Origin: an uncultured Alcanivorax sp.
Lineage (GTDB): Bacteria; Pseudomonadota; Gammaproteobacteria; Pseudomonadales; Alcanivoracaceae
DNA: 39,915 nucleotides
Assembly (NCBI GenBank): GCA_913055795.1
Contig: CAJXLA010000011.1
Span: forward strand, 1 to 39,915
Reading direction: 5' to 3'
A program made the translations under genes and the position numbers. The number at the start of each line of letters is the position of its first letter. The first letter of the stretch is position 1. This document shows positions 8,501-14,454 of this stretch, one piece after another. Under the pieces are notes generated by a model that did no database searches, had not been told where the DNA came from, and worked only from the letters and a program-made list of their open reading frames with translations.

Positions 8501-8959
8501 ATTATCGAGCGTCTTACCGATCAGGTGGAGGAAGCGGTATACCAGGAATTCGAGGCCCTGTCCGAACGCGGCGGTGTGCTCGGTGCCATGGACTCCATGT
8601 ACCAGCGTGGCAAGATCCAGGACGAATCGCTGTACTACGAGAGCCGCAAGCACGACGGCAGTTTGCCCATCATCGGGGTGAACACCTTCAAGCCCGAAAA
8701 GGGTGAAGAAGAGGAAGGGCCGGAAACAGAACTGGTCCGCTCCACCGAAACCCAGAAGAACGCGCAGATCGAGCACCTGCGCCGTTTCCAGCAGGCGAGG
8801 AACGAACTGGGACCGCAGGCCATCGAGGAACTCAAGCGCATGGCCCGGGAGCGCGAAAATACGTTCGCCGCGCTGATGGACGCCGTGAAATATTATTCGC
8901 TGGGTCAGATCAGCCACGCGCTCTACGAGGTCGGGGGCGAGTACCGGCGCAACATGTAA
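5504..8959 (+). CDS. icmF: Fused acyl-CoA mutase (IcmF: B12 domain, G-protein, mutase)
   Basis: An adenosylcobalamin-dependent carbon-skeleton mutase, 1151 residues. Order of parts: B12-binding domain (ASLFDGHDAAINIMRRLI, Asp/His near residues 29-32; SSYQGGH; VFGGGGGT); MeaB-like GTPase chaperone with P-loop GLTGTGGAGKSS near residues 205-216; then the mutase TIM barrel and small-subunit-like segments from about residue 550. This B12-G-mutase order defines IcmF (isobutyryl-CoA/butyryl-CoA mutase) rather than methylmalonyl-CoA mutase. Phe600 in YPYTGGVFPYRR sits where methylmalonyl-CoA mutases carry the substrate Tyr, which supports a branched-acyl-CoA substrate. The ATG at 5504 has GAGGA 6 nt upstream; an in-frame extension to 5384 crosses heptamer repeats and is rejected. 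A TAGAAT at 5467-5472 may be a -10 box. Confidence 0.93.
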   Translation: MSRTASDLQASSQADTGAPLRFITAASLFDGHDAAINIMRRLIQGEGCEVVHLGHNRAVRDIVDAAIQEDADGIAISSYQGGHNEFFRYMVDMLAERGAGHIRVFGGGGGTITRDEIEQLHDYGVERIYAPDDGMEMGLKAMIEDLVERTQKARAERSIPETADAGDPGSVAAMLTALECGLLGESEVKLKEREWSQKGKNVPVVGLTGTGGAGKSSVTDELINRFLRNFPEMKIAILAVDPTRRRTGGALLGDRIRVNSLRSERLFMRSMATRREHLATAGVLEHCIEFLRGAGYGLVVVETAGIGQGDTEIVDLVDFPVYVMTSDYGAASQLEKIDMLDYAEMVVLNKYEKRGAEDALRDVRKQWKRNRLAFQLENDQVPVYPTIASQFNDPGVTWTFVNLCRLLREQLELPEDAWTPPVEAHAEEPRSAALIPGHRQRYLAEISEQGRAINERIDTQGEIASAAQSLYNALKELEDPALPEPVQPYGQPDDTSNLAEEMAPAIPRLRQTYNEKLDQLDAESLELLRGWPQKREGIQAEQFSYTVRGKEITGNNYSESLSGNRIPKIAAADYRDWGDLLKYLGRENLPGYYPYTGGVFPYRRSGEQPTRMFAGEGTPEQTNRRFHYLAHGQGVARLSTAFDSVTLYGEDPDERPDIYGKVGNSGVSIATLDDMKKLYSGFDLCAPTTSVSMTINGPAPMIMAMFMNTAIDQQVEQYLVDNGRLDEIDQLRKKRFSNAEAPEYEGELPEGNNGLGLKMLGITGDEVLDQDTYNEIRARVLNTVRGTVQADILKEDQAQNTCIFSTEFALHMMGDIQQYFIDHHVRNFYSVSISGYHIAEAGANPVTQLAFTLANGFTIVEYYLARGMDIDDFAPNLSFFFSNGMDPEYAVIGRVARRIWARAMRERYGGNARSQMLKYHIQTSGRSLHAQEIQFNDIRTTLQALYALLDNCNSLHTNAYDEAITTPTEESVRRAVAIQLIIAEELGINYCENPWQGSFIIERLTDQVEEAVYQEFEALSERGGVLGAMDSMYQRGKIQDESLYYESRKHDGSLPIIGVNTFKPEKGEEEEGPETELVRSTETQKNAQIEHLRRFQQARNELGPQAIEELKRMARERENTFAALMDAVKYYSLGQISHALYEVGGEYRRNM

Positions 8960-9033
8960 GCCATTTGCTCAGGGGCGGCCCGGGCGCCTTGCGGATTACG
9001 GGTGAAGAGCCTTCACCAGGACAGGAACGAGAG

Positions 9034-9061
9034 GAAAGTCGAAAGACGAAAGTTGGAAGAA
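9034..9061 (+). repeat. Heptamer tandem repeat (GAAAGTC-type x4)
   Basis: Four 7-mers (GAAAGTC, GAAAGAC, GAAAGTT, GGAAGAA) sit 74 nt behind the icmF stop codon. The rest of the 8960-9210 gap shows no gene; a small open frame at 9002-9214 has no ribosome site and overlaps the next start. Confidence 0.7.
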
Positions 9062-9210
9062 TTACAGCAAGGTGTGCTCCGCGCAGCTTGGAAACAAGGG
9101 GTAGAACCCGGTCGAGCCGGGCGAGGTAGGCCGCCAGGTTCATGGCTTGACGGGGGCAGGTCTGGCCGACAGGCTTGCGCCTCTGAACACCGCGAATCGA
9201 GAGACACACC

Positions 9211-10317
9211 ATGACCGAAGACGATCAGGTTCTGTTCGAGGAAATTCCCTGTGAATCCGGCAAGAAGATCGGCCGGATCACGCTCAACGCCCCCAAAGCC
9301 CTGAACTCGCTGGCGCTGAGCATGATCCAGCGGACCCATCAGCAGCTGCTGGACTGGGAAGACGACGACAGTATTGCCTGCATCTGGCTGGAAGGCGCCG
9401 GCGAAAAGGCGTTCTGTGCCGGCGGCGACATCGTGGAAATGTACAACTCCATGACGCCATTGGGTGAGCGCAACCCCTTCACCGAAGAGTACTTCGCCTC
9501 GGAATACCGGCTGGACTATCTGATCCACGTCTATGAAAAACCCGTGATTGTCTGGGGCCATGGCGTGGTCATGGGCGGCGGCATGGGCCTGATGCAGGGC
9601 GCCGATCACCGCATCGTCACCGAAAAATCGAAGCTGGCCATGCCCGAGATCACCATCGGCCTCTATCCGGATGTGGGCGGCTCCTGGTTTCTCAACCGCA
9701 CGCCCGGCAAGACGGGCCTGTTCGCCGGCTTGACCGGTGTGCATCTCAACGCCGGGGATGCGCTTTTCATGGGTCTGGCGGATGTCTATATTCATGCCGG
9801 GCGCAAGGACGAGGTGCTGGATGGACTCAAGGGTCTGTCGCTGACCGCGCACGAGCACACCGACCATGTCCTGATTCACCGGCTGCTGCGCGAGGAAGCG
9901 CCGGCAGAAAAGCCGGACTCCCCTATCCAGCAGCACCTGGATGGCATCAACGATGTCTGTGACCGGGCTACGCTGGAGGATGTGGTCGAGGCCATGGAAC
10001 ACCACAAGAACGACAGCGACTTCATGCACCGGGCGGTGTCCAGTCTCGAACGCGGCTGTGCGCAGACGGCCTGGCTGGTGTGGGAACAGCTGGAACGGGC
10101 CCGGTATTCCTCGCTGGCGGAATGCTTCCGCATGGAATGGTGTATCTCCACTCAGTGCGCCATGCACGCCGATTTCCGCGAGGGTGTGCGTGCTCTGCTG
10201 GTGGACAAGGACGGTCAGCCCCAATTCCGCTTCCGCCATGTCTATGAAGTACCCGAGGGCTATATCGACAACTTTTTTGTTTCGCCGGCGCCGGATAATC
10301 CGCTCGACGACTTATAA
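9211..10317 (+). CDS. 3-hydroxyisobutyryl-CoA hydrolase / enoyl-CoA hydratase family
   Basis: A crotonase-fold protein of 368 residues. The oxyanion-hole segments are GEKAFCAGGDIVEMYN (about residues 70-85) and HGVVMGGGMGLMQGA (about 115-130). MPEITIGLYPDVGGSWFLNR has the Glu and Asp pair typical of 3-hydroxyisobutyryl-CoA hydrolases, and the length (longer than the roughly 260-residue hydratases) fits that subfamily. The role would be release of 3-hydroxyisobutyrate from its CoA ester in valine breakdown. Its position behind icmF, whose substrate isobutyryl-CoA is on the same pathway, supports this. A hydratase/isomerase activity cannot be excluded. Confidence 0.85.
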   Translation: MTEDDQVLFEEIPCESGKKIGRITLNAPKALNSLALSMIQRTHQQLLDWEDDDSIACIWLEGAGEKAFCAGGDIVEMYNSMTPLGERNPFTEEYFASEYRLDYLIHVYEKPVIVWGHGVVMGGGMGLMQGADHRIVTEKSKLAMPEITIGLYPDVGGSWFLNRTPGKTGLFAGLTGVHLNAGDALFMGLADVYIHAGRKDEVLDGLKGLSLTAHEHTDHVLIHRLLREEAPAEKPDSPIQQHLDGINDVCDRATLEDVVEAMEHHKNDSDFMHRAVSSLERGCAQTAWLVWEQLERARYSSLAECFRMEWCISTQCAMHADFREGVRALLVDKDGQPQFRFRHVYEVPEGYIDNFFVSPAPDNPLDDL

Positions 10318-10319
10318 GG

Positions 10320-10347
10320 AGCAAGGCGCAAGAGGCAAGGAGCAAGG
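10320..10347 (+). repeat. Heptamer tandem repeat (GGCAAGN-type x4)
   Basis: AGCAAGG, CGCAAGA, GGCAAGG, AGCAAGG start 3 nt behind the stop codon of the hydrolase gene. Same consensus as the arrays at 1809 and 1937. The 10318-10659 gap contains this array, a split C-rich palindrome, a TGTCGC-ended element and a promoter region. Confidence 0.8.
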
Positions 10348-10380
10348 AACCCCCTTTGTGATCTCCCCCTTCCAGGAGGG

Positions 10381-10500
10381 TGTCGCAAAAGGCAAAGGGT
10401 AGGGTGAGCCGTGCGCACCACTGGGCCTGGAAGGTGCGCACGGCGCACGCTACAGCTTGTTCGATAGTTCAGGATGCAAAATTTAGAGGCTTTTGCGACA
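10381..10500. mobile_element. MITE-like palindromic element, TGTCGC ends (copy 2)
   Basis: A 120-bp element with terminal inverted repeats TGTCGCAAAAGGC / TGTCGCAAAAGCC (right end reverse-complemented). Inner arms GTAGGGTGAGCCGTGCGCACC-like (21 nt, 10399-10419) and 10433-10453 match at 19 of 21 positions. The right shoulder (AGCTTGTTCGA, GATGCAAAAT) matches copy 1. It sits in the loop of a C-rich palindrome: GTGATCTCCCCCTT (10358-10371) on the left and AAGGGGGGATCAC (10510-10522) on the right. Confidence 0.72.
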
Positions 10501-10551
10501 CCTTCTCCAAAGGGGGGATCACAGAGGGTCGAGCTTCTCCACCCCTGCTCA

Positions 10552-10593
10552 TTGACGCATATCAAGACCTGCGTCGCGCCCGTGAGGTAGACT
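10552..10593 (+). promoter_or_regulatory. FNR/Anr-type box with -10 element
   Basis: TTGACGCATATCAA (10552-10565) fits the FNR/Anr half-site pattern TTGAY-N4-ATCAA. A TAGACT hexamer lies at 10588-10593. A start near 10600 would place the box centre (10558.5) at about -41.5, the standard position for class II activation by FNR. The next gene starts at 10660. Binding and oxygen control are inferred. Confidence 0.6.
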
Positions 10594-10659
10594 GTCTTCT
10601 TTTGAGCGGGGCGGTGTGCGTTAATCCGCAAAAGAGAGAAACCGAAACAGGAGCTGCTG

Positions 10660-11112
10660 ATGCGTGTCGAAACCCTGGCCGACGTTATGGAATGGACCCG
10701 GTCAGTGCACAAGAAACTGGCCGAGGCCATTGACCAGGGCGTGGTCGATTCGGGCGATGAGCGCCTGCACATGCTGGCTGATTATCTGAGCGAACATGAG
10801 CGCAGACTCACGCGCGTACTGGAGCAGGCTGAAGAAGACGCGCAGAAGTCGGTGCTTAATACCTGGGTTTACGAGTTCTTCCGCAACGTCGCGGTCAAAC
10901 ACCATGATGAATTTGATTTCCACAGCAAGGACGCGGATCAATTGCTGACCGATGTGCTTCAGGTGCATGAGGAGATTATTGCGGTCTATCGCGAGCTCGC
11001 GGGAAGGGCGGACCGGCGTTCCACTCGGGAGCTGCTGGAAAACCTGTGCTCGCTGGAAGAGCATGAAACCATGCGAACGGCCCGCGACGCGGGTATGCTT
11101 CGCGATCTCTAA
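10660..11112 (+). CDS. Small helical protein, ferritin-like
   Basis: A 150-residue, almost entirely helical, soluble protein. Acidic and His residues recur at helix-like spacing: His17, Glu45-His46-Glu47 (SEHERRL), His81-His82, His103-Glu104-Glu105 (VHEEII) and Glu133-Glu134-His135 (LEEHETMR). This E/H pattern resembles di-iron ferritin/rubrerythrin-type bundles, but the full ligand set is not proven. I recall similar unnamed proteins in other gammaproteobacteria. AGGAG precedes the ATG by a normal distance. The FNR-type promoter upstream suggests low-oxygen expression. Function unknown; iron, oxygen or nitric-oxide handling is a reasonable guess only. Confidence 0.8.
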   Translation: MRVETLADVMEWTRSVHKKLAEAIDQGVVDSGDERLHMLADYLSEHERRLTRVLEQAEEDAQKSVLNTWVYEFFRNVAVKHHDEFDFHSKDADQLLTDVLQVHEEIIAVYRELAGRADRRSTRELLENLCSLEEHETMRTARDAGMLRDL

Positions 11113-11130
11113 GGCCAGGTCCTCTGGTGA

Positions 11131-12051
11131 TCACCCCCGAGCGCACTGCTCGGGGTGGACATTCCGCCGGTCATCCGCTTGCGCCATTTCCCGCGTAAGC
11201 CAGAAACCGGAACCCAGCAACAGCGCCCCGCCATAGATCATGCCCGGATGGGGCACTTCCCCGAAGATCAGAAAGCCCAGGGTCGCGGCGACCACCGGTG
11301 AAACAATGATGTCCACCAGGGCATAGGTGTTGGCGTTGAGTGTTTTCAGCACGATGGAGATGCCGAAGTAGGCAAAGCCGGTGGACACGACGCCCAGGCA
11401 GAAGGCCCAGAGCATGACCGGCAGGTCCATGCCCAGTGCGTCGTAGGGAATGGTGCCTGTGACATCACCCGGACCGGAAATCAACAGGAAAGGCGACAGA
11501 ATAATGGCGCCGGCCAGCATGGACCAGGCAATGTCATTACCCGTTTCGGTTTTCCCTTCGTAGCGCATATAGGTGACCATGGCCGCGTAGACGGCGCCGT
11601 CGGCCAGGGCGACCAGGTTGCCCAACATGTGCCCCCCCTGGAGCGGTTTGGCCAGGACAATGCCCGTGATGGCCAGCGCGAAAATGAAGATGTAGCTTCG
11701 TCTGGCTGTCTCGCCCAGAAAGAGCCAGGAAAAGAGAAAGGTGAAAAAGGGTGCAATGGACCAGAAGATCACCACATTGGCGATGGGCGCCACGGTCATG
11801 GCGAAGTTGAAAACACTGATCTGGAGCGCGATCAGCAGCCCGATAAAGCCGGTGTCCACGAGATTGTCCCGGGGAAAAGTTTGCCGTTGCCCGGTTGCCA
11901 GCGGCAGAGCGATCAGCAGGAAAATCGCCGCAAAGGTGAGCGCATAAAAGTTCAATGTCTGAATCGGGATGCGTCCATCGGTGAGTTTGACGAAGACGCC
12001 GATGGTGGCTTCGGAGAAGGTGATCAGCGCAAGCAGCAGAACGGTTTTCAT
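11131..12051 (-). CDS. DMT-superfamily transporter (EamA type)
   Basis: A 306-residue inner-membrane protein with about ten hydrophobic segments and two EamA-like halves (LLALITFSEATIGVFVKLTDG at the N-terminus; YALVDIIVSPVVAATLGFLIFGE in the second half, the usual DMT signature before the last helices). A metabolite exporter or importer; substrate not predictable. It begins 33 nt behind rnfE and probably belongs to the same transcript, where many gammaproteobacteria have nth instead. Its last codons form part of a CCCCGAGC/GCTCGGGG hairpin (11135-11155) facing the convergent gene at 10660-11112. Confidence 0.88.
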   Translation of the reverse strand: MKTVLLLALITFSEATIGVFVKLTDGRIPIQTLNFYALTFAAIFLLIALPLATGQRQTFPRDNLVDTGFIGLLIALQISVFNFAMTVAPIANVVIFWSIAPFFTFLFSWLFLGETARRSYIFIFALAITGIVLAKPLQGGHMLGNLVALADGAVYAAMVTYMRYEGKTETGNDIAWSMLAGAIILSPFLLISGPGDVTGTIPYDALGMDLPVMLWAFCLGVVSTGFAYFGISIVLKTLNANTYALVDIIVSPVVAATLGFLIFGEVPHPGMIYGGALLLGSGFWLTREMAQADDRRNVHPEQCARG

Positions 12052-12084
12052 AAAAGCTTGTCTCCGGGGCTCGGGGTCAGTGGT

Positions 12085-12798
12085 TCAGCCCACCTTGCCG
12101 GTGGTGCGTACACGTTTGGTACCTTGCTCCACCGGTGCTCGGTGGCGCTGGCGGGCCGCTTCAATACGGCCGTCGATCAGGTTCTTGCCGGCAATGATCA
12201 GGCCCAGGCCGATAAAGGCGCCCGGCGGCAGCACGGCAAACAGAAAGCCGCGGTAGTTCTCGACTACCTTGATCTGCCAGTCCGCGGCGACCGGGCCGAA
12301 GAGCAGGTCCATGTCGGCGAAGAGGGTGCCCTGGCCGATGAGTTCACGCATGCCGCCCAGCAGCACCAGCACTACCAGAAACCCCGTGCCCATCATGAAA
12401 CCGTCCACCAGTGCGGGTAGCACCGGATTGCGTGCGGCAAAGGATTCGGCGCGGCCGAGGATGGTGCAGTTGGTCACGATCAGGGGAATGAAGATGCCCA
12501 GGATCTGGTAGAGCTCGAATGTATAGGCCTGCATGATCATTTCCGTGAGGGTGACCAGCGCCGCAATGATCATGACGAAGACGGGCAGGCGCACGGTTTC
12601 GGTAATGGTATTGCGGATGAGCGAGACCAGAAGATTGGAGGCGGTGAGCACGCCCAGGGTGGCCAGGCCCAGCCCCATGCCGTTGACGACGGTGCCGGTG
12701 ACCGCGAGCAGCGGGCACAGGCCCAGGATCTGGACCGTGGCCGGGTTGTTGCTCCATAGACCGTCGCGGGTGATGCGTCCGTAGTCGATTTCACTCAT
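12085..12798 (-). CDS. rnfE: Rnf electron transport complex subunit E
   Basis: A 237-residue integral membrane subunit of the Rnf ferredoxin:NAD+ oxidoreductase. Hallmarks are [18 protein letters not shown] near the N-terminus and [18 protein letters not shown] in the middle; RnfA and RnfE are homologous and each carry a conserved membrane Cys. The ATG at 12798 (MSEIDYGRI) is preferred over an upstream ATG because it matches the usual N-terminus; it overlaps rnfG by 8 nt. Confidence 0.95.
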   Translation of the reverse strand: MSEIDYGRITRDGLWSNNPATVQILGLCPLLAVTGTVVNGMGLGLATLGVLTASNLLVSLIRNTITETVRLPVFVMIIAALVTLTEMIMQAYTFELYQILGIFIPLIVTNCTILGRAESFAARNPVLPALVDGFMMGTGFLVVLVLLGGMRELIGQGTLFADMDLLFGPVAADWQIKVVENYRGFLFAVLPPGAFIGLGLIIAGKNLIDGRIEAARQRHRAPVEQGTKRVRTTGKVG

Positions 12799-13441
12799 CG
12801 CAGGGCTCCGATTCTTCGCCGGTCGTTGCCGGCCGGGCATAGAGTTCGGACGGGCGCTGGTCGTAGAAACGCAGGGCCTGGTGGACCGCGTTCACCACGG
12901 CGCGCGGCGTAATGGTCGCGCCCGTGAAGCTGTCGAAGGTACCGCCGTCCTTCTTGACCGCCCAACCGGCCTTGTCCGGGCTGTTCAGGCTCTTGCCCTC
13001 GAAACCATGAATCCAGTCCGATTTGTCGGTCTCGATCTGGTCGCCCAGCCCCGGGGTTTCGTTATGGGGCGGAACCACACGCACGCCTGTGATGGTACCG
13101 GCTTGGTCCACGCCCACCAGAAGATCAATGGGGCCACCATAGCCGTCCGGGGCTGTGACTTCCATGACCGCACCGGCGGGTTCGCCATTTTTCCGGGCGC
13201 GGTAGATACGCTGTTTTTCGCCCCCCAGCCGGGCGTCGTTGACGCGAATAGAATCCCGGCGCAGCACATTGTCGTGGTGCTCGGCCGGCATGACTTCGCG
13301 CAAGGACGTCTGCAGCGCCTGCTGGCGGTTGCATGCGATTCGCGAGCGGGTGCCCTCATGGGTGAAGGCCAATACGCCCGCCGTGGTCACGGCGAACAGG
13401 CTCAGTATGGCCGTGTTGCGGCGAACCGCTTCGCTGATCAT
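12791..13441 (-). CDS. rnfG: Rnf electron transport complex subunit G (flavoprotein)
   Basis: A 216-residue subunit with one N-terminal membrane anchor ([18 protein letters not shown]) and a periplasm-facing FMN-binding domain. [12 protein letters not shown] carries the covalent-flavin site; by family knowledge Thr176 receives the phosphoester-linked FMN. Overlaps rnfD by 4 nt (ATGA) and rnfE by 8 nt. Confidence 0.95.
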   Translation of the reverse strand: MISEAVRRNTAILSLFAVTTAGVLAFTHEGTRSRIACNRQQALQTSLREVMPAEHHDNVLRRDSIRVNDARLGGEKQRIYRARKNGEPAGAVMEVTAPDGYGGPIDLLVGVDQAGTITGVRVVPPHNETPGLGDQIETDKSDWIHGFEGKSLNSPDKAGWAVKKDGGTFDSFTGATITPRAVVNAVHQALRFYDQRPSELYARPATTGEESEPCDE

Positions 13442-14454
13442 CCGATCCCCCGGTCCGGCTTGTCATGGCCGTAGGTGCGCGGGCGGGTATAGTAGTCCAG
13501 GGTGGGCGCGGCCAGGTTCATCAGCAGCACCGCAAAGGCTACGGCATCCGGATAGCCGCCGAAGGAACGGATCACCCAGATCAGCACACCGATCAGGGCG
13601 CCATAGATCAGCCGCCCCTGGTTGCTGGTGGCGGCGCTGACCGGGTCCGTGGCGATAAAGAAGGCACCCAGCATGGTGCCGCCGCCGAACAGATGAAAAA
13701 GCGGATCGGCGTACCGAACATCGTCGACCAACCAGAAGGCCAGGGCGGGCAGGGCCAGCCCGGCCAGGAAACCGGCGGGGATGTGCCAGTTGATGATTCG
13801 GCGCGCGAGCAGATAGAGACCGCCCAGCAGAAAGGCGGCATTCACCCATTCCCAGCCTCGGCCCGCGATCCGGCCGTGCAGAATGTCGTGGCCGGCAAGC
13901 GCCTGCGCATCACCCGCCCAGGTGCGGAAAGTATCGAGGGGCGTAGCGCCGCTGAAGGCATCCGGTGATGCCTGGCCGAGAAAAAGCGCGACCGATTCGC
14001 TGAAGGTGGGGACGTCGAAGGGTGCGATCCAGGCGGTCATGGCCACGGGGAAAGACACCAGCAGGAGCGCGTACCCGACCATGGCGGGATTGAAGGGGTT
14101 CATGCCCAGGCCGCCGTACAGATGCTTGGCCACGATGACAGCAAAGGCCACGCCCACCAGGGTGAGCCACCAGGGCGACGTGGGGGGCAGGGACAGCCCC
14201 AGCAACAGGCCCGTGACCACAACGCTCCAGTCGCTCAGGAAGAAGCGGACATCGCGGCCGCGCATGGTCAGCACCAGGGCTTCCACCGCCACCGCCACGA
14301 TCACGGCCCAGAGGACATTGATCAGTGTGCCCCAGCCGAAGATCCAGGTGAGCACCGCCAGGCCGGGACCGGTGGCGTAAACCACCTGGCGCATAAAGGC
14401 GCCGGTATCGCCCTGTTGCATGGTGTGCGGCGCAGGGCCCAGGATCAGGCTCAT
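13438..14454 (-). CDS. rnfD: Rnf electron transport complex subunit D
   Basis: A 338-residue polytopic membrane subunit related to NqrB. The SGAT motif (DAFSGATPLDTF, Thr171) is the covalent FMN attachment site. GLGMNPFNPAMVGYALLLVSFP and TDPVSAATSNQGRLIYG are conserved membrane segments. Starts with ATG overlapping the rnfC stop by 4 nt. Confidence 0.95.
   Translation of the reverse strand: MSLILGPAPHTMQQGDTGAFMRQVVYATGPGLAVLTWIFGWGTLINVLWAVIVAVAVEALVLTMRGRDVRFFLSDWSVVVTGLLLGLSLPPTSPWWLTLVGVAFAVIVAKHLYGGLGMNPFNPAMVGYALLLVSFPVAMTAWIAPFDVPTFSESVALFLGQASPDAFSGATPLDTFRTWAGDAQALAGHDILHGRIAGRGWEWVNAAFLLGGLYLLARRIINWHIPAGFLAGLALPALAFWLVDDVRYADPLFHLFGGGTMLGAFFIATDPVSAATSNQGRLIYGALIGVLIWVIRSFGGYPDAVAFAVLLMNLAAPTLDYYTRPRTYGHDKPDRGIG

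Noticed and set aside
9002-9214. 70-codon frame before the hydrolase gene
   Set aside because: Starts in repeat DNA, has no ribosome site and overlaps the real start; composition is Arg/Gly-rich noise.
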